A program made the position numbers and the translations under genes. The notes beneath the pieces are model-generated. The model worked only from the letters and a program-made list of their open reading frames with translations. It did no database searches and had not been told where the DNA came from. Of a DNA stretch of 64,000 bases, positions 30,044 through 38,737 are shown piece by piece (the stretch's first letter is position 1; every line of letters starts with the position of its first letter). Source of the stretch: Lewinellaceae bacterium SD302 (GTDB lineage Bacteria; Bacteroidota; Bacteroidia; Chitinophagales; Saprospiraceae); the NCBI GenBank assembly GCA_002591745.1, contig PDLQ01000013.1:1-64000 (forward strand). Direction: 5' to 3'.

Positions 30044-30910
30044 ATGAAATCAATTTTATCTATCTGTTTTGCCCTGTTGGCAGCTACGGGCCTGGTGGCT
30101 CAGAACGACGTCGTATTCGATGCTTCGGCAGGTTGGATCGGCTTCATGAATGTTTCCGATTTGCCAGAAAATGGTGGTGCTTACCAATTTGGTTCTGCCT
30201 GGGAAGTATCTGCTTTAAAGTCCACCCTGGACCAAACCGAAAACACGCTCGTTTTACAACCAAATTTCAATACTTACGCGGACAATCCGGGTGATCCATT
30301 TTGGATCAATGCCGATGGAGAGGGCAATAAACAAATGGAGGCTTTAACCTTCGTTGAGCCCGGTGAAACCTTTAACGGTAGTGATCTTACCTTCTCCGGA
30401 GTCGTACAATCCTACACCCTGAGTGACGATTACGAAGTCAAGTACTTCATCAAAGCCCTCGACCCTAACGATGGTTTTTCCGATGCCCTGGACGGCTCCA
30501 AAGTATTTGAACTGCCCGAGAGTGGAGAGTTCTCCGTATCCGCTACGGGTATGGAACTGGCCGCCGGACTAATTATTCAGTACGGTTTTTCCGTTACCGG
30601 CCGCAACGCCAATCCTGCCAATGAAGCTGAACTCGGTAGCGTTCAAATCGGTTCCGAGGTTTCCTCCGTCAATGCTTTCCAGACCCTGGAACTTCCGGTA
30701 AGTGTTTACCCCAACCCCGCCACGGACATGATCACCATTGCCACGGATGCTCAGGTGGAATCTTACCGCGTAGCTTCCATCACCGGTCAAACGCTGTTCA
30801 GCGGCCAAACTGATCGCAACGTTGATGTAGCAGAGCTGGCTGCCGGTACTTATTTCATCACCGTTGTTGCCAAAGAAGGCACCAAAGTGGTGAAGTTCAC
30901 GAAGCGGTAA
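30044..30910 (+). CDS. Small T9SS-secreted protein (288 aa)
   Basis: Signal peptide MKSILSICFALLAATGLVAQ. A single beta-rich domain (about 20-205) contains WIGFMNVSDLPENGGAYQFG and no motif I can name. A T9SS type A sorting domain forms the last 75 residues (VYPNPATDMITI, then VVKFTKR). It is flanked by terminators on both sides, so probably transcribed alone. Function unknown. Confidence 0.87.
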   Translation: MKSILSICFALLAATGLVAQNDVVFDASAGWIGFMNVSDLPENGGAYQFGSAWEVSALKSTLDQTENTLVLQPNFNTYADNPGDPFWINADGEGNKQMEALTFVEPGETFNGSDLTFSGVVQSYTLSDDYEVKYFIKALDPNDGFSDALDGSKVFELPESGEFSVSATGMELAAGLIIQYGFSVTGRNANPANEAELGSVQIGSEVSSVNAFQTLELPVSVYPNPATDMITIATDAQVESYRVASITGQTLFSGQTDRNVDVAELAAGTYFITVVAKEGTKVVKFTKR

Positions 30911-30959
30911 CATTTTACTTGTCTTTAGGAACTGTACTTTTTTAAGTTACGTTCCTGAA

Positions 30960-30994
30960 TCCCCGATCATTGATTTGGTCGGGGATTTTTTTTT
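30960..30994 (+). terminator. Rho-independent terminator
   Basis: TCCCCGA pairs with TCGGGGA, followed by a run of nine T. It ends the gene finishing at 30910. Confidence 0.85.
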
Positions 30995-30999
30995 GACTT

Positions 31000-31010
31000 C
31001 AAAGTAGCAA
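31000..31010 (-). repeat. TTGCTACTTTG motif
   Basis: Reads TTGCTACTTTGAAGTCAAAA on the minus strand, directly after a terminator. No minus-strand gene lies in front of it. Confidence 0.5.
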
Positions 31011-31017
31011 GCTTTGT

Positions 31018-31135
31018 GGCTCGTCCGCCGAAACGGACCAAAGGGTGTGATTAATTGGCCAAGCATAAACTTTAAAGACTACAGAGAAATTAAAAAGACT
31101 AGTTTACGCTCGGCGGACGAGTCAGGCCGTTCATC
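31018..31135. repeat. Intergenic inverted repeat, family B copy 1
   Basis: CTCGTCCGCCGA at 31020-31031 pairs perfectly with 31110-31121. The right arm continues as GTCAGGCC. The same pair of words recurs at 62523-62680. The middle is AT-rich with no coding frame of note. Confidence 0.65.
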
Positions 31136-31279
31136 CACAACGACACGGGCCGACCAACTAAAAAGCTATTTTGAATAATCCATTCCTTACCTTCGTCCCG
31201 ATTTTGGTGATTGAAGGTGGAAACCACAAGTAGATCAAGTTGCACAAGTCAATTCAGCTAGTCCTTAGCTTGTTTCTTT

Positions 31280-31460
31280 TGCGTTCCTGTGCTCTTGTTT
31301 TCTGTCCTGCAATCTTAAAAGGGAATCCGGTGAAAATCCGGAGCAGTCCCCGCTGCTGTAAGTTTCGATAAACGCCCGCCGGCGTAACCACTATCTGAGG
31401 ATGGGAAGGGCCGGTACGGGAGAAACGAGCCAGAAGACCTGCCAATGCCACATAATTCCT
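31280..31460 (+). ncRNA. Cobalamin riboswitch
   Basis: The core of the B12 riboswitch is visible: GGGAATCCGGTGAAAATCCG at 31321-31340, continuing into GAGCAGTCCCCGCTGCTGT, and the B12-box-like segment GAGCCAGAAGACCTGCC at 31428-31444. It lies just before a TonB-dependent receptor, so cobalamin binding should turn down expression of the receptor and the following gene. The outer ends are approximate. Confidence 0.93.
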
Positions 31461-31589
31461 AGCTCGCGGTGCTGACGAAGTTTGGAAGGCTTGTCGATCC
31501 TGATCTTTATCGGGTAGACCCCGTCTTTGCCCTATGGTAATGATCTGCCTTTCGCCTACGCCGGTATTCCGAAAAAGCCAGTTGCACTT

Positions 31590-33491
31590 TTGCGCTATTC
31601 CCCCGGCATTTATTTGATTTTGCTGTTTTGCTGTTTTGTCCAGTTGCTGTCTGGTCAAAGAGATAGCCTATTGCCCCTGATGGCCGATCTGCCGTTGGTG
31701 GAGCTGAGCAGCGGCCGGGAGCTACTGACCGAATTGGGAAAGACCACTTTCGATTCTACCCATCTGGCTCGAAGTGGCAGTAACAACGTAGCCGATTTAC
31801 TGAGTAACCAGAGCAGTGCTTTTATCAAATCCTATGGTTTGGGGAGTTTGGCGACACCCAGTTTGCGGGGAAGTAGTTCGGGACAGGTGGCGGTCCTCTG
31901 GAATGGTCTGCCGATCGAGAACCCGATGTTGGGGTTATTGGACCTTTCATTATTGGACCCGACCTACTTTGGATCGGTGGAACTGAGCAGTGGCAGTCAG
32001 TCAACGGGCTTCGGGAGTGGAGCGGTCGCCGGAGCTATTCGTTTAAAGTCCGAAAAAGGAGAGGTGGAGAAGAATGGTGGTCGTCTTACCGCTGGACTCG
32101 GAAGCTTCGGGCAACAGTGGCTTAAAGGACATTGCTACTTTGTCAGCCAAAATAAAAAGATGGCGGCCAGAACGACCGTTGTGAACCGGAGTGCGGATAA
32201 TGATTTTAGCTATTTCTCACCACGGGAAGACGACTGGCTGAAGCAGGAAAACGCCCGATTGGAACAGCGTGGGTTTCAGCAGCAAATTCGCTATACCCCG
32301 AACGATGCGACGCATTTGACACTAAGAATCTGGGGACAGCAAAGTGAGAAAAAACTACCTCCGACTACCACCCAGCGCGTATCTGAGTCCAGCCAGGGCG
32401 ATGATTTCCTGCGCTCCAGCCTGCACTACGCCAGTCGTTGGAATGCTTCGAGCCTGACAATCCGCTCCGGACTTTTCCGGGAAACCATTGATTTCAGAGA
32501 CCCGCAAAACAGTTTGCGTGCCATCAGTCACTTCTGGAAAGCACCGCTGGAGGGTGAGATGAACTGGTATCTGCCAGGAGAATTACGGCTCACCACCGGC
32601 CTTAGCGGGCAATGGTTAGAGGCTGAAACTGCGGCATACGGGGCCAAGCGGACCCAAACCAGGTTAGCTCCTTTTTTAGCACTTCGTAAAGCCTGGAAAC
32701 GCTGGCACGTTCGCCTTAGCCTGCGGCAAGAAACCGTAGATGGAGATTTTAAGCCAGTGACGCCGGGTGCTGAAGTAGAATGGCGCGCAACGGACCATCT
32801 GGCTATAAACGCCAGTATGTCAAGCAGCTACCGCTTGCCGGGGCTAAACGATCTGTTCTGGACGCCCGGAGGAAGGCCCGATCTACTGCCCGAACAGGGA
32901 TGGGCACAGGAATTAGGGCTTCGTTGGTCCGCAGGAGAGGGGGATCACCATTGGCACGTAAAGTTGGTGGGTCACCACCGATTGTTAGAGGACTGGATTC
33001 AGTGGGCACCTATGCCGGGAAGTTTTTTTTGGTCGGCCAACAACCTGACCAAGGTCAGGAGCTACGGACTGGAATGCAGCCAGGAGCAGCGCTGGCAATT
33101 GGGTAAGATCAGTTTGCAATTGAATGCCGCAGCTGAATACTTACGCTCTGAAAATCTGATAGCCATCGAACTGCCCCGCATGGCCGCCGGCGAACAGCTG
33201 ACTTACGTGCCGGAGTGGACGGGGCGAACGGGTCTGCGGATAGAAAGCGCACATAGTTACCTGAATATGCAACAGCAGTACGTGGGAAACCGACGCGACA
33301 ACAGCAATGAAACCATGGAAGCTTACTGGCTGGGCAGAGGTGTGTTGGGCCATCGATTCGAATTTGGGCCCCTGCTTTTTGACCTCAGTGCCAGCGTAGA
33401 GAACCTCTGGAATAACCGTCAATATCGCGTGATTGAACGCCGGCGCATGCCTGGCCGCCACTACGCCATTAATTTTATGATAACCATTTAA
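31590..33491 (+). CDS. btuB: TonB-dependent receptor, probable cobalamin transporter (BtuB-like)
   Basis: No ATG is available; the TTG at 31590 gives a good signal peptide (RYSPGIYLILLFCCFVQLLSG), while a TTG at 31527 would add 21 residues before it. The 633-residue product has a plug domain (NVADLLSNQSSAFIKSYG, then PSLRGSSSGQVAVLWNG, then GSGAVAGAIRLKSEKG) and a 22-strand-type barrel ending in RMPGRHYAINFMITI. Such receptors import substrates across the outer membrane using TonB energy. The cobalamin riboswitch upstream gives the substrate. It is 10 bases from the DUF4465 gene, so the two form an operon. Confidence 0.87.
   Translation: MRYSPGIYLILLFCCFVQLLSGQRDSLLPLMADLPLVELSSGRELLTELGKTTFDSTHLARSGSNNVADLLSNQSSAFIKSYGLGSLATPSLRGSSSGQVAVLWNGLPIENPMLGLLDLSLLDPTYFGSVELSSGSQSTGFGSGAVAGAIRLKSEKGEVEKNGGRLTAGLGSFGQQWLKGHCYFVSQNKKMAARTTVVNRSADNDFSYFSPREDDWLKQENARLEQRGFQQQIRYTPNDATHLTLRIWGQQSEKKLPPTTTQRVSESSQGDDFLRSSLHYASRWNASSLTIRSGLFRETIDFRDPQNSLRAISHFWKAPLEGEMNWYLPGELRLTTGLSGQWLEAETAAYGAKRTQTRLAPFLALRKAWKRWHVRLSLRQETVDGDFKPVTPGAEVEWRATDHLAINASMSSSYRLPGLNDLFWTPGGRPDLLPEQGWAQELGLRWSAGEGDHHWHVKLVGHHRLLEDWIQWAPMPGSFFWSANNLTKVRSYGLECSQEQRWQLGKISLQLNAAAEYLRSENLIAIELPRMAAGEQLTYVPEWTGRTGLRIESAHSYLNMQQQYVGNRRDNSNETMEAYWLGRGVLGHRFEFGPLLFDLSASVENLWNNRQYRVIERRRMPGRHYAINFMITI
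32132..32142 (+). repeat. TTGCTACTTTG motif inside a gene
   Basis: Reads TTGCTACTTTGTCAGCCAAA within the receptor gene; the extended right arm resembles the intergenic copies. Confidence 0.5.
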
Positions 33492-33501
33492 CCAATTCAA
33501 T

Positions 33502-34476
33502 ATGAAAACTAGTTTTACTTTTTTGTACACCTTGTTAATTGGCTTGTTTGTCAGTAGCCTGAACGCTCAATTGGTGGCTGATTTTGAAAGTCTTACGACT
33601 GGCCCGGATCAAGCTTTTTACGGACAAGACGGGGTGTTTACCCGTACTTCCGGCGGTGTGATAATGGACATAACCAGCTACGGTACCTTTGATGGTGGTT
33701 TTTTCTGGGGAGGCATGGCTGCCAGTAGTTATACCGGTGGGATGACTGGCGGGTTGGAGGAGCAATTTACCGCCCGTAACGGCTCTGGTGCTGAAGGGAG
33801 TGGTGGCTACGCCGTGACCTTTGGCGAGCGGGTGGTCATTCGCCTGGACGAGTCCGTGGCCGGTGGGGTAGTTGAGGGCATGTCGGTCAGCAATACAGCC
33901 TATGCCTACTTCGTGATCAGGGATGGTAACATGTTTTCCGATCTGTTCGGGGGAGAGAGTGGAGACGACCCTGATTTCTTTTTTCTCACCGTTAAGGGTT
34001 TCAGCGACGGCGAACTGACGACCGATAGTGTGAACTTTTATCTGGCGGACTACCGCTTCGAAGACAACGAGCAGGATTACATAATCGAAGATTGGGAGTT
34101 CATCAATTTAAGTAGCCTTGGTGGCGTCGATAGTCTGGAATTGACCCTCAAAAGCTCCGATTTCAACAACTTTGGTATCCTGACGCCAGCCTATGTCGCC
34201 ATAGATAACGTAATAACTGCGTCACCTAGCTCAGTACGCAGCTTATCGGACCTGCCGGAGGTCAATTTATTCCCCAACCCCGCCAAAAATGAAGTGCGGT
34301 TAACTACTACCCAAGGACTGACCGGTGCTTACCAACTGTATAATCTTTTCGGCCAGCGGGTAGCTACCGGACAGTGGAACGGTGCGCTGAACCTGTCCGG
34401 GGTGACTGCGGGCACTTATCAGCTGCTCCTGGAAACTGAGAGCGGGTGGTTGCCCAGACGATTTGTGAAACAATAG
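33502..34476 (+). CDS. DUF4465 protein with T9SS tail, cobalamin locus
   Basis: Signal peptide MKTSFTFLYTLLIGLFVSSLNA. A DUF4465-type domain covers about 23-235 (DFESLTTGPDQAFYG, then FFWGGMAASS, then PAYVAIDNVI). The last 80 residues form a T9SS sorting domain (LFPNPAKNEVRL). DUF4465 proteins are often encoded with BtuB-like receptors in Bacteroidota and are thought to help surface cobalamin capture; here the T9SS tail points to export through T9SS. The riboswitch upstream of the receptor likely controls it too. Confidence 0.87.
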   Translation: MKTSFTFLYTLLIGLFVSSLNAQLVADFESLTTGPDQAFYGQDGVFTRTSGGVIMDITSYGTFDGGFFWGGMAASSYTGGMTGGLEEQFTARNGSGAEGSGGYAVTFGERVVIRLDESVAGGVVEGMSVSNTAYAYFVIRDGNMFSDLFGGESGDDPDFFFLTVKGFSDGELTTDSVNFYLADYRFEDNEQDYIIEDWEFINLSSLGGVDSLELTLKSSDFNNFGILTPAYVAIDNVITASPSSVRSLSDLPEVNLFPNPAKNEVRLTTTQGLTGAYQLYNLFGQRVATGQWNGALNLSGVTAGTYQLLLETESGWLPRRFVKQ

Positions 34477-34490
34477 TTTACTGACAGAAC

Positions 34491-34534
34491 AAGAACGGGG
34501 CAATCACCCAAAGGTGATTGCCCCGTTCTTATTA
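34491..34534. terminator. Bidirectional terminator
   Basis: An 18-bp perfect stem (34491-34508 with 34513-34530) and a 4-base loop lie between convergent genes ending at 34476 and 34532. Confidence 0.88.
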
Positions 34535-36370
34535 CTCGAAACTCAGGGTGATCAATTTTTCATCCAGCAGGTAGTAGATGCGCTGATTTACGTAATCAGT
34601 CACAAAATTGATGTTTCTTTCACCTTTGCGGTGGTAGACTTCTTCGCTACTGAGCATATCGTAAATAGAGATCATCAGGTAAGGGTCTTGGCGTTTTTCT
34701 CCCTTCTTCTTTTCGGGAAAGAACATACCCTTAATCGGTACATAGGGAATGGTCGCTTTACCCAGTTCGGCAAGCGGAAGTACACCGGCGCGGACCTGAC
34801 GTTCCGCTCCGTAATCACTGGAGAGGTTGGCCGGGACGCGTTCCTCATCGTCGCCGCTATCACCGAGTAATTTGCCAAGTTTAGCGGCCGTTTTTTCGGC
34901 ACTATTGATAATCGGTCGCAACGCAACGGAACCAATTTCCGTAGGCTGACCGGCGGTGGCAGCGTAATGATAGGCCGCGAAATTACTGGCTACTACAAAA
35001 TTGCCCTTTGCATCAACCCGAAGTTCACGGACGCCGCCGTAGATCATTTTTTCTAGCTTGCTACTCGTGCCGTCGGCACTATGAACGGTAATAATGTACT
35101 TGTAATTTTTCTTCTTCAGGTCGGAACCTTCCGTAATTGGTCGGGCAGTGATCACCCTGTTGTTGACCGGGTCAATAGCGACACGGCCATAGTAGATTTC
35201 TTTTTCGCCCCAGGTGAGTTTGTAGGCGTTGAGCATAGAAAGTGTCTTGCCACCCAACTCCATAGTGGCTACGGGCTTGGCTGCTTCGGACTCTTCATCC
35301 ATAGACATGCCCATGAAGTAACCACCTACTTTTTCCGGCTTTTTCTGCCTGGCCTGGCCGGTGAGGGCATCGACGGGCATCATCTTACCTTTGTAGGTGA
35401 TGTTTAACACCTTGCCTTTGATTTCAATACGGCGGACGCCTTTCTCGTCGAAATCCTTTTTCCAGCGTGGCTCGGGATCGGCTTTCCAGTCGTATATATT
35501 AGCGCCATCCGTGTGGCCCAAAATGAATCCACCATCGTATGGTTCAAAAACGCGGAGATTCCCGCCCAGTTTCAGGCCCTTGCCATCGTTCCAGAGTAAT
35601 TCACCGGTTTGGTAATTGAGTAGGTGAACCACTTTGCCCATCCCCGCTATGGAAAGCAGGCCGGTGGGTTTTTCGGCGACAAGTACGTGCTGATTATTGT
35701 CCTGGAAGTAGAGCTTGGCTACTTTAACCTCGGTATTCCAAAGCAGTTTGTCGTTCTTGACATCAATGAGGGAAAGACTGCGACCGTCATCGTATAACAG
35801 ATTGCCTGCATCGTCAAAGCGAATACTTTGGGTGCTCTGATTGGCGCTGCCATCCAGGGTTTTTGACTCGCGGAGTTGAACGTTGAACTTGCGTTCGCCG
35901 GTTTCTGCGTCCAGCCCCATAAGCCGGATACTCCCCTTGTGGGCAGTTTCCAGTAGCAAGAGATTTCTGTCTCGTAAATATTCGTAGCTACGCAGATTTT
36001 TTATAGCGTCTTCGGCTCCCACCAGCATATTGCCGTTACGGGCATCCAGCAACTGTTTGCGAATCATGACGAAGGGCAGTCCATTCAGGTCTAGATAGTC
36101 TTCGGCGACGTCAGCATCGTTGGCATCGCCGGAGGCACGTTGGCCTAAGCCCATGAAAGCACCGCGCTCAATCGACCAAATAGCTTCGTTCTTATCGGCG
36201 TCGATACCGATGTAACTGGCTGCTGTACTGACAATAGCGACGCCGGATTCCGTTTCTACGTATACCGAAATGGGTTTGTCTTCCAGCATCAGGGAATCGA
36301 TGCTCACGGAAGCCTGAGCGGTAAGCATGGTGCCCAGAATGTATAATAGGATTAATGGAAAGAATCTCAT
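34532..36370 (-). CDS. Exported PQQ/WD40-like beta-propeller protein
   Basis: The ATG at 36370 gives signal peptide MRFFPLILLYILGTMLTAQ; the frame is open 25 codons upstream. The 612-residue product has repeated blade-like segments (ERKFNVQLRESKTLDG; LLNYQTGELLWNDGKGL; VDALTGQARQKKP) typical of PQQ-like propellers. There is no T9SS tail; the end is YYLLDEKLITLSFE. Probably periplasmic. It follows the DEAD-box helicase gene by 80 bases on the same strand. No catalytic motif was seen. Confidence 0.82.
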   Translation of the reverse strand: MRFFPLILLYILGTMLTAQASVSIDSLMLEDKPISVYVETESGVAIVSTAASYIGIDADKNEAIWSIERGAFMGLGQRASGDANDADVAEDYLDLNGLPFVMIRKQLLDARNGNMLVGAEDAIKNLRSYEYLRDRNLLLLETAHKGSIRLMGLDAETGERKFNVQLRESKTLDGSANQSTQSIRFDDAGNLLYDDGRSLSLIDVKNDKLLWNTEVKVAKLYFQDNNQHVLVAEKPTGLLSIAGMGKVVHLLNYQTGELLWNDGKGLKLGGNLRVFEPYDGGFILGHTDGANIYDWKADPEPRWKKDFDEKGVRRIEIKGKVLNITYKGKMMPVDALTGQARQKKPEKVGGYFMGMSMDEESEAAKPVATMELGGKTLSMLNAYKLTWGEKEIYYGRVAIDPVNNRVITARPITEGSDLKKKNYKYIITVHSADGTSSKLEKMIYGGVRELRVDAKGNFVVASNFAAYHYAATAGQPTEIGSVALRPIINSAEKTAAKLGKLLGDSGDDEERVPANLSSDYGAERQVRAGVLPLAELGKATIPYVPIKGMFFPEKKKGEKRQDPYLMISIYDMLSSEEVYHRKGERNINFVTDYVNQRIYYLLDEKLITLSFE

Positions 36371-36450
36371 AAGAGTAGGTTTAGAGAAGCAATAGTTAAT
36401 TACAAATGTAATCAAAATAATGTCTAAAAACCATTGTGTAGTCAAAAAGC

Positions 36451-37683
36451 TTATCTTTTCTTTTTGTTTCTCTTAGTCGCTTTCTCTGCTTCTTTCATCA
36501 ATTCCTCCAATCCAAATTGATCTTCTTCCGCTTGTTGAAGGGTCTCCCGATAGGCGCTGCGGTCCAGGTTGAGAATGGATATTTCGTAACCGGTATAGCG
36601 GTGGATAGCCTGCAGTAATTCTTTCTCTTCGGGGGCACAAAAGGAGTAAGCTATTCCTTTGGCCTTGCCCCGGCCGGTACGGCCGATACGGTGTACGTAT
36701 TGATCGGCTTCGGTGGGGAGATCGTAATTGATGACGTGAGTTATGGCGGGAACATCGATACCCCGGGCGCTGACGTCAGTGGCGATCATGAGGCGTTCTT
36801 CCGTGCGGCGGAAAGCCTGAAGAGTTTCCATACGTAGATTTTGCTCTACGTCTCCGTGCAGGATCAGACTGTTGATCTCGACACGTGCCATGGCTTTTTG
36901 TACCCGTTCGGCGCGCACCTTGGTGCGGACAAAGACCAGGAATTTTCCTTCGGGATTCTCACGCAACACTCTTTCGAGGAAGAAGCGCTTGTCGTCCATG
37001 GCTACAAAAAGTACGTGGTGCTCTACATTTTTTGAAACCGGGTCTTTGGGAGAGACCTGAATACGAATGGGCTTGGGAGTAAGGGAATAAGCCAGTTTTT
37101 TAATGTCCTCATCGATGGTGGCTGAAAAGAAAAGGGTCTGGCGGCGCCTGGGAAGAAGCTTGATGACATCGCGGATATCCTTCACGAAGCCGAGGCCGAG
37201 CATCTGATCTGCTTCGTCCACAATCAGGATGCGGACCCGCTCCAACCTCAGTTCTCCCTGGTGGCGAAGGTCGAACATCCGGCCCGGTGTGGTAATGAGT
37301 ACATCTACACCCTTATTGAGTTTGGCGATCTGGGGGTCTTGATCCACTCCGCCGAAGATGCCGTAAACGCTTACGCCCGTATTCGTTGCCAGGGACTTGA
37401 AGACCTTGGTTATCTGCAAAGCCAATTCACGGGTGGGCACCATTACCAGACATTGGATGCCGTCGCGCCGCCGTTGATTTTCCTTGAAATTCTGCATGAG
37501 TTGCAGAACCGGAATGGCAAAAGCAGCGGTCTTGCCGGTACCGGTTTGGGCAACGGCCAGTACGTCTTCACCCCGGAGTATATGGGGTATAGCCTTATAC
37601 TGAATATCGGTGGGGCGCTTGAAACCGGCGGAGGCAATATTCTGCTTGATCTGGGGGGAGAGGGGGTATTCGGAAAATTTCAC
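36451..37683 (-). CDS. DEAD-box RNA helicase (RhlE-like)
   Basis: A 410-residue ATP-dependent RNA helicase with all family motifs: Q motif region (FKRPTDIQYKAIP), motif I AQTGTGKT, Ia PTRELALQ, II VDEADQ, III SAT, V ATDVSARGIDVP and VI HRIGRTGR. A Lys-rich tail (ATKRNKKKR) may bind RNA. The start is GTG at 37683, 18 bases after the M23 peptidase gene. Cytoplasmic; likely acts in ribosome assembly or mRNA turnover. Confidence 0.95.
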   Translation of the reverse strand: MKFSEYPLSPQIKQNIASAGFKRPTDIQYKAIPHILRGEDVLAVAQTGTGKTAAFAIPVLQLMQNFKENQRRRDGIQCLVMVPTRELALQITKVFKSLATNTGVSVYGIFGGVDQDPQIAKLNKGVDVLITTPGRMFDLRHQGELRLERVRILIVDEADQMLGLGFVKDIRDVIKLLPRRRQTLFFSATIDEDIKKLAYSLTPKPIRIQVSPKDPVSKNVEHHVLFVAMDDKRFFLERVLRENPEGKFLVFVRTKVRAERVQKAMARVEINSLILHGDVEQNLRMETLQAFRRTEERLMIATDVSARGIDVPAITHVINYDLPTEADQYVHRIGRTGRGKAKGIAYSFCAPEEKELLQAIHRYTGYEISILNLDRSAYRETLQQAEEDQFGLEELMKEAEKATKRNKKKR

Positions 37684-37701
37684 CCGCCAAAGATAGTTTC
37701 C

Positions 37702-38340
37702 TTACGGCACTACCGTAGAGAGTAAGGGCAAAGGATCAATTGATTGCCGTTTCTTTCCTTCCAGAACTTCGAAATGAAGGTGAGGTGTTGTGCCTTTTGC
37801 ATTTCCGGTATCTCCCACGGTTCCTAATTCCTGTCCTTCGCGGACTGCCGCAAATTCTTCCACGGACCAATCTTCCAGATGGGCGTAGTAGTAAAGTCTG
37901 CCGTCGCCGGCCCGGAGATAAAGTACTTTGCCACCGGACCCGCCCTCACGAATTTTCTCTACGAAACCATCTACAACCGCTACAACCGGAGTGTGACGTG
38001 GGGCTTTAACGTCAACGCCCTGGTGAAGACGGGTTTTTCCACGCTTGTCTCCGTAAAAACTGATGATAGCGTCCGCGTCGTATCCAGCCACTGGAAAACG
38101 CAACTGGGCGTCCAGGTCAGCGTTGGAAGATACCGGGTGAAAGGTTTTGGTGGGAATAGATTCTACTGCCTGCTCGGCGGGTCGTGCTTGCTCTATGGGT
38201 AGTTCCTCAGTGGCAGTTACGGGCGCATGGGTAGCTTTTACCTGAAAAGTAGCGGGCTCCATTGTATAGCCGGAAATGGCTACGTAAGCCCAGATAAGGG
38301 CCAAACCGATTAACTGAAAACGCAGCAACTTCTTAAGCAT
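37702..38340 (-). CDS. M23 family metallopeptidase (cell wall endopeptidase)
   Basis: A 212-residue protein with an N-terminal membrane segment (about 7-23) and an LytM/M23 domain: the zinc motif HQGVDVKAP, the block YYYAHLEDW and the closing HLHFEV. These His and Asp residues form the zinc site of active enzymes, which cut peptidoglycan cross-links. It is in the same strand run as murB and the helicase, which suits a cell-wall role. Confidence 0.92.
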   Translation of the reverse strand: MLKKLLRFQLIGLALIWAYVAISGYTMEPATFQVKATHAPVTATEELPIEQARPAEQAVESIPTKTFHPVSSNADLDAQLRFPVAGYDADAIISFYGDKRGKTRLHQGVDVKAPRHTPVVAVVDGFVEKIREGGSGGKVLYLRAGDGRLYYYAHLEDWSVEEFAAVREGQELGTVGDTGNAKGTTPHLHFEVLEGKKRQSIDPLPLLSTVVP

Positions 38341-38409
38341 GAGTGGGTGTGTTGTTCTTTTCTATAACGACCGGGAAGTTGTTTTATGCGCAAGCAGCTT
38401 GTCGGGAAA

Positions 38410-38736
38410 CTACACAAAGTCCTCCTCGTCGCCCAATTCCAGGCGCGCTCCAGCCAACTCCGATCGTGCGTGCTGCTCATTATTGCGCTTACAGACGCCC
38501 ATCCCATCGGTATAGGTTTTAAAGGCCGCGGCTTCTTCGCCCAGGCGTTCCAGGGTCTTACCCAAATGATAGTAAGTACCCACGTAATCGGGGTCGTCCG
38601 CCAGAATAGCCTGGTAAATTTCTTTGACCTTTTGGTCTTCGCCCAGCTTTTCGTATTCCTTGGCAAGGGCGAAACGCAGGAAAGAATCTTTAGGATTGGC
38701 TTCCAGCATCGACTGGATGGTGGCCATTTTGCTCAT
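38410..38736 (-). CDS. Small TPR protein
   Basis: A 108-residue protein with two tetratricopeptide-like helical pairs (FLRFALAKEYEKLGEDQKV and GTYYHLGKTLERLGEEAAA). The ATG at 38736 is one base after the murB stop, which suggests translational coupling; longer frames upstream overlap murB. It is a likely protein-binding adaptor; the partner is unknown. Confidence 0.85.
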   Translation of the reverse strand: MSKMATIQSMLEANPKDSFLRFALAKEYEKLGEDQKVKEIYQAILADDPDYVGTYYHLGKTLERLGEEAAAFKTYTDGMGVCKRNNEQHARSELAGARLELGDEEDFV

Positions 38737-38737
38737 A

